This document shows positions 18,918 through 26,966 of a stretch of DNA of 64,000 bases, one piece after another. The translations under genes and the position numbers were made by a program. Source of the stretch: Cellulomonas wangsupingiae (lineage in GTDB: Bacteria > Actinomycetota > Actinomycetes > Actinomycetales > Cellulomonadaceae); contig NZ_CP101989.1 in the NCBI RefSeq assembly GCF_024508275.1, forward strand, positions 3,658,001 to 3,722,000, in the 5' to 3' direction. The notes under the pieces were generated by a model. That model made no database searches and was not told where the DNA came from. It was given only the letters and a program-made list of their open reading frames with translations. Within the stretch, counting starts at the first letter, position 1. Every line of letters begins with the position of its first letter.

Positions 18918-18923
18918 AGGCTA
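18918..18923 (-). promoter_or_regulatory. Leaderless -10 for the EamA transporter
   Basis: On the minus strand TAGCCT is followed by six bases and GTG 18911. Confidence 0.6.
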
Positions 18924-18967
18924 CGACGCCCTGCGTGCCTCTTCCCCCAGCACGGACGGGGTGGGCG

Positions 18968-19891
18968 TCAGCCCTTGACGGACCCGGCCAGCAGGCCCTT
19001 GACGAAGTACCGCTGCAGCGACAGGAACACGACCGCGGGCACGATGATCGACACGAACGCACCGGCGGACAGCAGGAACCACTGCGAGCCGCGCGTCCCG
19101 GTGAGGTTGAACAGCGCGACGGTCATCGGCGCGACCTGGTTCGACGAGCCCGCGAAGGTCAGGGCGACGAGCAGGTCGTTCCACACCCACAGGAACTGGT
19201 AGATGCCGAAGGCCGCGAGCGCGGGCTTGAGCAGCGGCAGCATGAGCCGGAAGAACACGGTGACGTGCGCGGCGCCGTCGACGCGCGCGGCCTCGACGAG
19301 CTCGGCCGGGATCTCCCGCATGAAGTTGTGCAGCAGGAACACCGCCAGCGGCAGGCCGAACATGGTGTGCGAGATCCACACCGCCCAGAACGTGCCCGCG
19401 ATGTCGATGTCGGCGTACAGCGTCAGCAGCGGGATGAGCGTGACCTGGATGGGCACGACCTGCAGCGCGAACACCGCGACGAACAGCGCGTCGCGCCCCT
19501 TGAACTGCATCCAGGCGAACGAGTACGCGGCGAGCGTGGCCAGGAAGATCGGCAGCACGACCGACGGGATCGTGATGACGACGGAGTTGATGACGAACGG
19601 CAGCAGCGACTGCGAGGAGTCGACCGCGAGCACCGTCTGGTAGTTCTCGAGCGTGAAGTTCGGGTTCGTCAGGACCGTCCACCAGCCGGTGGAGTTGATG
19701 TCGGCCGCCGGGCGGAACGACGTGACGAGCAGCCCGAGCGTCGGCACGGTCCACACGGCCGCGAGGACGATCGCCGCGACGGTGGCCCAGGGCGACGTCA
19801 GGCGCCGCTTGGTCGCGCGCACGGTGGCCGCGACGTCACCGCCGGTCGAGGCCGGCGCGACGACCTGGACGGGGGGCGGGGTGGTGGTCAT
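18968..19891 (-). CDS. Sugar ABC transporter permease, MalG/AglG type
   Basis: A 307-residue inner-membrane permease with six transmembrane helices. The EAA loop reads EIPAELVEAARVDGAAHVTV, which contacts the ATPase. The protein ends LQRYFVKGLLAGSVKG, the standard CUT1 permease end. The start ATG 19891 overlaps the stop of the partner permease by four bases (ATGA). It forms the channel with the MalF-type protein and receives sugar from the binding protein at 20986-22362. No ATPase gene is present, so a shared MsiK-type ATPase elsewhere is likely. Confidence 0.92.
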   Translation of the reverse strand: MTTTPPPVQVVAPASTGGDVAATVRATKRRLTSPWATVAAIVLAAVWTVPTLGLLVTSFRPAADINSTGWWTVLTNPNFTLENYQTVLAVDSSQSLLPFVINSVVITIPSVVLPIFLATLAAYSFAWMQFKGRDALFVAVFALQVVPIQVTLIPLLTLYADIDIAGTFWAVWISHTMFGLPLAVFLLHNFMREIPAELVEAARVDGAAHVTVFFRLMLPLLKPALAAFGIYQFLWVWNDLLVALTFAGSSNQVAPMTVALFNLTGTRGSQWFLLSAGAFVSIIVPAVVFLSLQRYFVKGLLAGSVKG

Positions 19892-20865
19892 CGTGCCTCC
19901 GCCTGTCGCAGCTGCCGGACGTTGTAGACGATGATCGGGATCACCAGGACGAACAGCAGGACCGCGAGCGCGGCACCCAGGCCCTGGTTCCCGGCCGTGA
20001 AGCTCTGCGTGTAGAACTCGTTGGCCACGACGCTCGTGCCGTACAGGCCGCCGGTCATGGTCCGGACGATGTCGAAGACCTTGAGGCAGCCGATCGCGAT
20101 GGTCGTGAGGACGACGACCAGCGTCGGGCGGATCGCCGGCACGGTGACGAACCGGAAGAGCTGGGAGGCCGAGACGCCGTCGAGGCGGGCGGCCTCGGTG
20201 ATCTCCGCCGGGATGGCCTTGATCGCGGCCGACAGGATCGTCATGGCGAAGCCCGCCTGGATCCAGATCATCACGACGATGAGGAACAGGTTGTTCCACG
20301 GCTGGTTGAGCAGGAACTGCTGCGGCTGCATCCCGGCCCACACCAGCAGCTGGTTGAGCAGGCCGATCTGCTCGGGGTTCACCGCGACGTCCGGGTCGTA
20401 GAACCGGTACTCGTAGACGAACTTCCAGATGATCGCCGCACCGACGAACGAGATCGCCATCGGCAGGAAGATGAGCGCCTTCGCGACCGCCTCCCCGCGG
20501 GCGCCGTTGACCCAGATCGCGTACAGCAGGCCCACGACCGTCGCGACGAACGGCGTCACCAGCACCCACAGCACGGTGTTGCGCAGCACGACCAGCTGGT
20601 CGGCCGAGCTGAAGATGTCCGCGTAGTTCGCGATGCCGATGAACGACGACCCCGCCGCGTCGTACAGCGAGCGGACGACCGTGCGGCCGGCGGGGTACAG
20701 CAGGCCGACGACGAGGAGCAGCACGGTCGGGCCGACGAAGAACCAGGCGACCCGCCGGGCGCCCCGGCGCTCCAGCAACGAGACGACGAACAGGACCAGA
20801 CCGATCACGACGGCGAACGCCGCCAGCGCCAGCACCATCGCGACGAGCTTGTCCGCGACGTTCAT
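19888..20865 (-). CDS. Sugar ABC transporter permease, MalF/AglF type
   Basis: A 325-residue permease with about seven or eight hydrophobic segments, including an extra N-terminal one. EAA loop: EITEAARLDGVSASQLF. The large periplasmic loop and the segment FKFVYEYRF-like region (IIWKFVYEYRFYDPDV) resemble AglF of alpha-glucoside importers. The ribosome site GGGAGGTGCG precedes ATG 20865. It lies 120 bases after the binding-protein gene and overlaps the next permease by four bases. Substrate is probably an oligosaccharide or alpha-glucoside by resemblance only. Confidence 0.9.
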   Translation of the reverse strand: MNVADKLVAMVLALAAFAVVIGLVLFVVSLLERRGARRVAWFFVGPTVLLLVVGLLYPAGRTVVRSLYDAAGSSFIGIANYADIFSSADQLVVLRNTVLWVLVTPFVATVVGLLYAIWVNGARGEAVAKALIFLPMAISFVGAAIIWKFVYEYRFYDPDVAVNPEQIGLLNQLLVWAGMQPQQFLLNQPWNNLFLIVVMIWIQAGFAMTILSAAIKAIPAEITEAARLDGVSASQLFRFVTVPAIRPTLVVVLTTIAIGCLKVFDIVRTMTGGLYGTSVVANEFYTQSFTAGNQGLGAALAVLLFVLVIPIIVYNVRQLRQAEAR

Positions 20866-20985
20866 CGCACCTCCCGGGCACCTACGAGGGTCAGGACGGG
20901 CCGAGCCCAGCGCGGACCGGACCGCTCCCCCGTGCCACGGGCGTGGTCGCCCGGGGCCGGAGGAGCAGTCCGGTCACGTCGCCGA

Positions 20986-22362
20986 TCAGGGCCAGGCAGC
21001 CTCGATCTTCGTCAGGGTGTCCGCGGTGGACTGCCCCGTGATCCACGCGGTCGACTCGCGCCAGAACGCACCCGTGCCGACGGCGGCGGGCATCTGGTCG
21101 GAGCCGTCGAACCGGAACTCGGACGCCGGGTCCAGCAGGATCTCGGCCGAGAGCAGGTCGATCGGGTTCACCAGGTTCGCGGTGTCCAGGCCGCTGTTCG
21201 CGGTGATCCAGCCACCGCCGGTCTCCTCGGACGACGCCGCCGCCTTGAGGTTGGCCCACGTGTCGGTCGACCAGAACTCGAGGAGCGCCTGCACCTCGGG
21301 GCGGTCCGCGAACGACACGACGAACTCACCGGCGCCGAGCACGGGCTTCGTCGACGTGTCCTCCGACGGCAGGTAGAACGCGAAGACGTCGCCGTCCTCC
21401 GCCACCTCGGTGCCCTCGGGGAAGTTCGCCGCGTAGAACGAGGCCATGCGGTGCAGCGAGCACTGGCCGTCGACGATCGGCAGGCCGGCGTCCTGGAACG
21501 CGGTCGTCGCGATCGTCGACACGTCGCCGATGCCGCCGTTCACGAAGTCCGGGTTCTTCAGGTACTCGCCCACGGCGTCGAGCGCCTGGGTCGGGACCTC
21601 GGAGTTGAACGGGATCTCGTGGGCGACCCACTGGTCGTACACGTCGGGCCCGCCCACGCGCAGGACGAAGTCCTCGACCCAGTCGGTCAGCGGCCAGCCG
21701 GTGGCCTCGCCGGAGGCGATGCCCGCGCACCACGGCTTGTTGTTGCCGTCCGCCGCGATCTGCTCGGTCAGGGCCATGAGGTCGTCGAGCGTCTCGGGGA
21801 CCTCGTACCCGTTCTCCTCGAACTGGGTCGGCGAGTACCAGACCAGCGACTTGACGCTCGCACCGGACGGTGCGGCGTAGAACGTGCCGTCGACCGTGCC
21901 CAGGTCCTTCCACGCCTCGCCGAAGAACTCGTCGACGTTCGCCGCGACGCCCTCGGGTGCGGGCACGACCGTGCCCGTCGCGACGAGCTGGGCGAGCAGA
22001 CCGGGCTGCGGGACGATCGCGATGTCCGGCGTGTTGCCCGCCTGCGCGCGCACCAGGATCTGCTGCTCGAACTGCTTGTCGGCCTGGTAGTCGACCGTGG
22101 CGCCCGTGCACTCCTCGAAGGGCTCGAACGACGTCATGTAGGGCGTGTCCTCGGGTGCGACGATCCCGGCGTAGATCGTGATCGTCTTGCCGTTCAGGTC
22201 GCCGTACTGCTCGAAGTCGGTGCAGTCGACCTCGACCTCCTCGGCACCGCCGTCCGCGGTGCCGCCCGGCGTGTCACCGTCGCCCGTGGTGCAGGCCGTC
22301 AGCGCGAGCGCTGCCACGGCCCCCACGGCCAGCACGCCCGCGCGCTTGCGCATCTGCCTCAT
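20986..22362 (-). CDS. Sugar ABC transporter substrate-binding lipoprotein
   Basis: A 458-residue extracellular binding protein. The signal peptide MRQMRKRAGVLAVGAV ends in the lipobox LALTAC, so the Cys is lipidated. The mature protein has an acidic Gly/Thr linker and a family-1 solute-binding fold (GKTITIYAGI, EEFFGEAWKDLG-like central helices). The C-terminus ITGQSTADTLTKIEAAWP is typical of AglE-like actinobacterial binding proteins. ATG 22362 follows GGGGGATCG; a longer frame upstream would spoil the signal peptide. It is first in the binding protein-permease-permease operon. A perfect inverted repeat lies 16-41 bases upstream. Confidence 0.92.
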   Translation of the reverse strand: MRQMRKRAGVLAVGAVAALALTACTTGDGDTPGGTADGGAEEVEVDCTDFEQYGDLNGKTITIYAGIVAPEDTPYMTSFEPFEECTGATVDYQADKQFEQQILVRAQAGNTPDIAIVPQPGLLAQLVATGTVVPAPEGVAANVDEFFGEAWKDLGTVDGTFYAAPSGASVKSLVWYSPTQFEENGYEVPETLDDLMALTEQIAADGNNKPWCAGIASGEATGWPLTDWVEDFVLRVGGPDVYDQWVAHEIPFNSEVPTQALDAVGEYLKNPDFVNGGIGDVSTIATTAFQDAGLPIVDGQCSLHRMASFYAANFPEGTEVAEDGDVFAFYLPSEDTSTKPVLGAGEFVVSFADRPEVQALLEFWSTDTWANLKAAASSEETGGGWITANSGLDTANLVNPIDLLSAEILLDPASEFRFDGSDQMPAAVGTGAFWRESTAWITGQSTADTLTKIEAAWP

Positions 22363-22377
22363 CGATCCCCCAACGTC

Positions 22378-22403
22378 GTCGTCTCGGATACCGGCGAGAC
22401 GAC
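22378..22403. promoter_or_regulatory. Inverted repeat upstream of sugar ABC operon, putative operator
   Basis: GTCGTCTCG (22378-22386) and CGAGACGAC (22395-22403) form perfect 9-bp arms with an 8-base spacer. The site sits just before the binding-protein gene, where a repressor would act. No regulator gene is adjacent. A pair of GGTCAC direct repeats with an 11-base period lies further up (22451 and 22462). Confidence 0.5.
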
Positions 22404-22499
22404 CCAACGCCGTCCGCGACGTCGCCGCAAGCCAAATCACCGGACGATCGGGTCACGATTCGGTCACACGGGGCGGTTCCGCGCGCGTCGGCGGTGCGT

Positions 22500-23297
22500 T
22501 CAGGCCAGGACGCGCCGCAGGACCGCGACCGCGCCGTCGTCCTCGATCGTGCCCGTGACCTCGTCCGCCGCCGCGCGCACCGTGTCGCCGGCGTGCCCCA
22601 TGGCGACCCCGCACGCGGCCCAGCGCAGCATCTCGACGTCGTTCTCGCCGTCGCCGATGGCGAGCGTCTGGTGCGGCTCGACGCGCAGCTCGCGGCGCAC
22701 GTCCTCCAGCGCGGACGCCTTCGAGACGCCGCCGGGTGTGAGGTCGAGCCACGCCGTCCAGCCGACGGCGTACGTGACCTCGTGCAGCCCGACCCGCTCG
22801 ACCAGCGAGTGGAACTCCTCGGGCGTGCTCTGCGGCGCGCGGATGACGACGCGCGTGGCGGGCGTCGCGGCGAGCTCGTCGAAGCTCACGACGGTGTGCT
22901 CACCGCTGAGCTCGCCGGGCGGGAACGGCGCCGACACGCGGAACCCGACGCCCAGGTCCTCGACCGCGTACAGCGCGTCGGGCAGCTCGAGGGCGATCGC
23001 GCGCAGCGCCGGCCCGGGGTCGAACGTCACGGAGCGGACCACCGTCCAGCCGGCGGGCTCGTCGGCGTCCAGCCGGACGGTGACGGCTCCGTTCGAGCAC
23101 ACCGCCCAGCCGCCGGTCAGGCCCAGGTCGCGGGCGACCGCGGTCGCCGAGTGCGCCGCGCGCCCCGTGGACAGCACCACGTGGACGCCGCCGTCGACCA
23201 GGGCCGTCACCGCGGTCCGCACGTCGTCGCTGATGACCCCGTCGTACGACATCAGCGTGCCGTCGACGTCGAGCGCGACGAGCCGCGTGCGGCTCAC
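22500..23297 (-). CDS. Cof-type HAD hydrolase
   Basis: A 265-residue HAD-superfamily phosphatase with a C2B (Cof-type) cap. Motif I is LDVDGTL at about 8-14 (nucleophile Asp), motif II LSTGR, and motif [12 protein letters not shown] near 215-224. Such enzymes dephosphorylate sugar phosphates, FMN or PLP; the substrate is unknown. GTG 23297 overlaps the serS stop (GTGA), so it is translated with serS, a pairing common in actinobacteria. Confidence 0.88.
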   Translation of the reverse strand: MSRTRLVALDVDGTLMSYDGVISDDVRTAVTALVDGGVHVVLSTGRAAHSATAVARDLGLTGGWAVCSNGAVTVRLDADEPAGWTVVRSVTFDPGPALRAIALELPDALYAVEDLGVGFRVSAPFPPGELSGEHTVVSFDELAATPATRVVIRAPQSTPEEFHSLVERVGLHEVTYAVGWTAWLDLTPGGVSKASALEDVRRELRVEPHQTLAIGDGENDVEMLRWAACGVAMGHAGDTVRAAADEVTGTIEDDGAVAVLRRVLA

Positions 23298-24574
23298 CGG
23301 ACCGGCTCCAGGACCTCGAGACCCCCGAGGTACGGCCGCAGCCCTTCCGGGACCCGGACCGACCCGTCCGCCTGCTGGTGGTTCTCGAGGACCGCCACGA
23401 TCCAGCGCGTCGTGGCGAGCGTCCCGTTGAGCGTGGCGACCGTGCGCGTGCCGTCCTGCGTGCGCTCGCGCACGCCTAGGCGCCGCGCCTGGAACGTCGT
23501 GCAGTTGGACGTCGACGTGACCTCCATCCACCGCTGCTGGCTCGGCAGCCACGCCTCGCAGTCGAACTTGCGCGCGGCGCTCGAGCCCAGGTCGCCCGCG
23601 GCGGTGTCGATGACGCGGTACGGCAGCTCGGCGAGCGCGAGCATCTCCTTCTCCCACGCGAGGATCCGCCGATGCTCGTCGGCGGCGTCCTCGGGGCGCG
23701 TCCAGACGAACGCCTCGACCTTGTGGAACTGGTGCACGCGGATGATGCCGCGGGTGTCCTTGCCGTACGACCCGGCCTCGCGGCGGTAGCAGGCGCTCCA
23801 GCCGGCGTACCGCAGCGGACCGTCCGCCAGGTCGAGGATCTCGCCCGAGTGGTAGCCCGCGAGCGCGACCTCGCTCGTCCCGACGAGGTACAGGTCGTCC
23901 GCCTCGAGCCGGTAGATCTCGTCGGCGTGCGCGCCCAGGAAGCCGGTGCCGGCCATGATCTCCGGCTTGACGAGCGTCGGGGTGATGGTCGGGGTGAAGC
24001 CGTTGCGCAGCGCCAGGTCCATCGCGGCGTTGAGCAGCGCGAGCTCGAGCCGCGCGCCGACGCCGGTGAGGAAGTAGAACCTCGAGCCCGAGACCTTGGC
24101 GCCGCGCTCGGTGTCGATCGCGCGCAGCCCTTCGCCCAGGTCGAGGTGGTCCCGCACGACGAAGTCCGGCCCGTACTCGGCCGCGAGGTCCCGCGGCGTG
24201 CCGACGTGCTCGAGGACCACGTAGTCGTCCTCACCGCCGCTGGGCACGCCGTCCTCGATGACGTTGCCGATCCGGCGCGCCAGCTCCACCGCGCGCTCCT
24301 CGGCGGCCGACGCGTCGGCCTGGAGCGCCTTGACGCGGGCCGCGAGGTCCTTGGTGTGCGCGAGCAGAGCCTGCTTCTCGTCGCCCGACGCGGCCGCGAC
24401 CTGCTTGCCCAGCGACTTCTGCTCGGCCCGCAGCGTCTCGTACTCGGTGAGCGAGGAGCGGCGCAGCGCGTCGGCGTCGAGCACCTCGTCGACGAGGTGC
24501 GGGTCCTCGCCGCGCGCCACCTGGCTGGCTCGCACGAGGTCGGGGTCCTGGCGCAGAAGCTGCAGATCGATCAC
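23294..24574 (-). CDS. serS: Seryl-tRNA synthetase
   Basis: A 426-residue class II synthetase. The N-terminal antiparallel coiled coil (about 28-105) reaches the long variable arm of tRNA-Ser. Motif 2 is [14 protein letters not shown] and motif 3 is [18 protein letters not shown]. It charges tRNA-Ser, such as the UGA isoacceptor at 4077-4169. Translation starts at GTG 24574. TAGTGT lies six bases upstream, so the mRNA is probably leaderless although it is a housekeeping gene. It is followed by a translationally coupled HAD phosphatase and is divergent from the lipid-kinase-like gene. Confidence 0.97.
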   Translation of the reverse strand: MIDLQLLRQDPDLVRASQVARGEDPHLVDEVLDADALRRSSLTEYETLRAEQKSLGKQVAAASGDEKQALLAHTKDLAARVKALQADASAAEERAVELARRIGNVIEDGVPSGGEDDYVVLEHVGTPRDLAAEYGPDFVVRDHLDLGEGLRAIDTERGAKVSGSRFYFLTGVGARLELALLNAAMDLALRNGFTPTITPTLVKPEIMAGTGFLGAHADEIYRLEADDLYLVGTSEVALAGYHSGEILDLADGPLRYAGWSACYRREAGSYGKDTRGIIRVHQFHKVEAFVWTRPEDAADEHRRILAWEKEMLALAELPYRVIDTAAGDLGSSAARKFDCEAWLPSQQRWMEVTSTSNCTTFQARRLGVRERTQDGTRTVATLNGTLATTRWIVAVLENHQQADGSVRVPEGLRPYLGGLEVLEPVR

Positions 24575-24580
24575 CCCCCG

Positions 24581-24586
24581 ACACTA
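24581..24586 (-). promoter_or_regulatory. Leaderless -10 for serS
   Basis: On the minus strand TAGTGT is followed by six bases and GTG 24574. The run of C on the plus strand between them gives GGGGG directly before the start, which is too close to act as a ribosome site. Confidence 0.6.
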
Positions 24587-24695
24587 CCGACCGCGACCAC
24601 CCCATTCCCGCCGACATCCCCTGCCGGCCGCCCGCCCGTCGCGCTCGCCCGCCGTGAGGTGGCCCGCCCGGCCTGCGGGAAGTCCCGCGCACCCG

Positions 24696-24701
24696 TAGAT
24701 T
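24696..24701 (+). promoter_or_regulatory. Leaderless -10 for the lipid-kinase-like gene
   Basis: TAGATT ends seven bases before ATG 24709. It fits the A-rich -10 consensus best of all in the window. Confidence 0.6.
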
Positions 24702-24708
24702 GCCCGCC

Positions 24709-25848
24709 ATGTCATGGGTCGCGTGGGTCGCGGTGGTCGCTGGTGTGCTGGCGCTCGTCGCCGTGGGGCTGGGCCTGTGGGTCTGGCAGCAGCAGCGACG
24801 CCTCCGGGCGGGGCTCGCCGGGTCGGCACCCGCGGTCGCCGCGGCGGCCCAGCAGCCGCCCGGCCAGCTCGTCGCGTTCGTCGCCAACCCGTCGAAGCCG
24901 GACGTGGCCGAGCTGCGCGCCGCCGTCCGCAAGGCCGCCTCCGAGCAGTACCTGCCCGAGCCCATGTGGCTCGAGACGACGGTGGAGGACCCCGGCGTCG
25001 GGCAGGCGCGGCAGGCCGTCGAGGCCGGCGCGGACCTGGTCGTCGCCGTGGGCGGCGACGGCACCGTGCGCGCGGTCGCCGAGGCGCTGGCCGGCACGGG
25101 CGTCCCCATGGGCCTCATGCCGCTGGGCACGGGCAACCTGCTCGCCCGCAACCTCGACGTGCCCCTCAACGACCCGCTCGCGGCCCTGCAGCTCGCGCTC
25201 GACGGCACCGACAAGCCCATCGACGTCGGCTGGCTGCGTGCCGAGCGCTGGGAGTCGGAGCTCGACGACGACATCGCCGAGGCCGCCGACGACCTGCCGG
25301 ACGACGCCGAGGTGCCGCGCGACCACATCTTCCTGGTCATCGCCGGCCTCGGGTTCGACGCCGCGATGGTCGCCGACACCGACGACAACCTCAAGGCGAA
25401 GGTCGGCTGGATCGCGTACTTCATGGCGGGCGTGCGCCACCTGCACGGGCGCCGCCTGCGGATCCGCCTCACGCTGGACGACCAGCCGGTCCAGCAGCTG
25501 CGCGCCCGCAGCCTGCTCATCGGCAACTGCGGCAAGCTCCCCGGCGGGATCACCCTGCTGCCCGACGCGATCCTCGACGACGGCGTGCTGGACATCGCCG
25601 CCATCGACACCCGCGGCGGCATCGCGGGGTGGGCACAGCTGTTCGGCGAGGTCGTGCTCCAGGGCGTCGGCGTGCGCAACGACCTGCCGGCCAAGATGGG
25701 CCGCATCGACCACTCGCGCGCCCGCAGCGTGCGGATCGTGGTGCCCGGCGGTGAGCACGTCCAGGTCGACGGCGACATCGTCGGCCGGGCCAGCGAGGTC
25801 ACGGCCCGGGTGGACCCCGGCGCCCTCGTCGTACGCGTCGCGGGCTGA
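24709..25848 (+). CDS. Diacylglycerol kinase-family lipid kinase (YegS/BmrU-like)
   Basis: A 379-residue protein with one N-terminal transmembrane helix (about 3-24) and a cytoplasmic DAGK catalytic domain. The nucleotide motif VVAVGGDGTVRAVAEAL lies near 107-123, followed by PLGTGNLLARNLDVP. A C-terminal beta-sandwich contains IGNCGKLPGGITLLPDAILDD-type sequence and DGDIVGRASEV. It likely phosphorylates diacylglycerol or a related lipid for phospholipid recycling. An acidic insert (ELDDDIAEAADDLPDDAEVP) is unusual. ATG 24709 was preferred because of the leaderless promoter; an upstream ATG at 24700 would lie inside that promoter. Confidence 0.87.
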   Translation: MSWVAWVAVVAGVLALVAVGLGLWVWQQQRRLRAGLAGSAPAVAAAAQQPPGQLVAFVANPSKPDVAELRAAVRKAASEQYLPEPMWLETTVEDPGVGQARQAVEAGADLVVAVGGDGTVRAVAEALAGTGVPMGLMPLGTGNLLARNLDVPLNDPLAALQLALDGTDKPIDVGWLRAERWESELDDDIAEAADDLPDDAEVPRDHIFLVIAGLGFDAAMVADTDDNLKAKVGWIAYFMAGVRHLHGRRLRIRLTLDDQPVQQLRARSLLIGNCGKLPGGITLLPDAILDDGVLDIAAIDTRGGIAGWAQLFGEVVLQGVGVRNDLPAKMGRIDHSRARSVRIVVPGGEHVQVDGDIVGRASEVTARVDPGALVVRVAG

Positions 25849-25882
25849 GGCCCACGCCGGCCGGTCGGTCGGCGTCCTCCGC

Positions 25883-26836
25883 TCAGGTCCCGTCGCCCGT
25901 GCGCAGCCGGTCCAGCCACGCCCGCGCCTCGACGAAGTCGGCGTCCGACGTCCCGACGTGCACGGACGGCGCGACCGCGTCGGCGCGCGGGTAGGACCCG
26001 AGGAAGCGCACGTACGGGCACCTGCGGTGCAGACCCATGAGCACCTCGCCCATGCGCTCGTCCGTCACGTGCCCCTCGGCGTCGATCGAGAACGAGTACC
26101 GCCCCAGGGCGTCACCGATGGGGCGCGACTCGATGCGTGACAGGTTCACGCCCCGCACGGCGAACTGCTCGAGCATCGCCAGCAGCGCGCCGGCCTCGTT
26201 GTCCGGCAGGTGCACCACGAGGGTGGTCTTGTCCGCGCCCGTCGGCGCCGGCACGTCGCCGGGAGGCCCCACGACGACGAACCGCGTGAGCGCCGAGGGG
26301 TTGTCGGCGACCCGCTCCGCCAACGGCTCGAGCCCGTACGTGCCGACGGCCGCGGGCGGCACGAGCGCCGCGTCGAACGCGAGCGCCCGCAGCGCGGCGG
26401 CGTCGTCCCCGGCCTCGGCCAGCAGCGCCGCCGGCGCGGTGTTGCTCGTCGCGGGCACGTGCACCGCACCCGGCAGGTGCGCCGCGAGCCAGCGCCGGCA
26501 CTGCACCCAGGCGTGCGGGTGCGCCGCGATGCGCCGGACGTCCGCGAGCCGGGTGCCGGGCGCCCCCACCAGCGTGAACTGCACGGGCACGAGCACCTCG
26601 CGCAGGAGCACCAGCGGCGCACCCGTGGCGAGCGAGTCCAGGGTGGCCGTCACGCCGCCCTCGGCGGTCGACTCGATCGCGACGACCGCGCGGTCCGCCT
26701 CACCGGAGCGGACGGCGGCGATCGCGGAGCCGACGTCCGTCTGCGGCAGGTACACGGCGTCGTCGGGGGACGCGACCTGACGCAGCGCCTCCTCCGTGAA
26801 CGTGCCCGCCGGCCCGAGGTACGCGTAGCGCAGCAC
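25883..26836 (-). CDS. pheA: Prephenate dehydratase
   Basis: A 317-residue enzyme that converts prephenate to phenylpyruvate in phenylalanine synthesis. It begins YAYLGPAGTFTEEAL; the catalytic stretch TRFVVVG carries the conserved Thr-Arg-Phe; a C-terminal ACT domain (about 200-285) has the ESRP effector-binding motif in SRIESRPIG. No chorismate mutase domain is present, as usual for actinobacteria. GTG 26836 has GGGGAGGT upstream at good spacing. Neighbours serS, lipid kinase and pgm resemble the pheA-serS neighbourhood of other actinobacteria. Confidence 0.95.
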   Translation of the reverse strand: MLRYAYLGPAGTFTEEALRQVASPDDAVYLPQTDVGSAIAAVRSGEADRAVVAIESTAEGGVTATLDSLATGAPLVLLREVLVPVQFTLVGAPGTRLADVRRIAAHPHAWVQCRRWLAAHLPGAVHVPATSNTAPAALLAEAGDDAAALRALAFDAALVPPAAVGTYGLEPLAERVADNPSALTRFVVVGPPGDVPAPTGADKTTLVVHLPDNEAGALLAMLEQFAVRGVNLSRIESRPIGDALGRYSFSIDAEGHVTDERMGEVLMGLHRRCPYVRFLGSYPRADAVAPSVHVGTSDADFVEARAWLDRLRTGDGT

Positions 26837-26954
26837 GGCGATCGACCTCCCCACCCGCGGGCGGCGCCCGTCGGCTCGTGCGCCGCGCGGCACCCGAGGG
26901 CGCCGGACGTGGCGGGACCGCGCGCGCGGCCCCGCCGAGCCTAGTCGGCGCACG

Positions 26955-26960
26955 TACCCT
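26955..26960 (+). promoter_or_regulatory. Leaderless -10 for the large membrane protein
   Basis: TACCCT ends six bases before GTG 26967; no Shine-Dalgarno is present. Confidence 0.6.
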
Positions 26961-26966
26961 GGGACG

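Noticed and set aside
18968..22362. A missing ATPase gene within the sugar ABC operon
   Set aside because: No ABC ATPase frame occurs around the operon; CUT1 systems in actinobacteria commonly share one MsiK-type ATPase, so nothing is broken.
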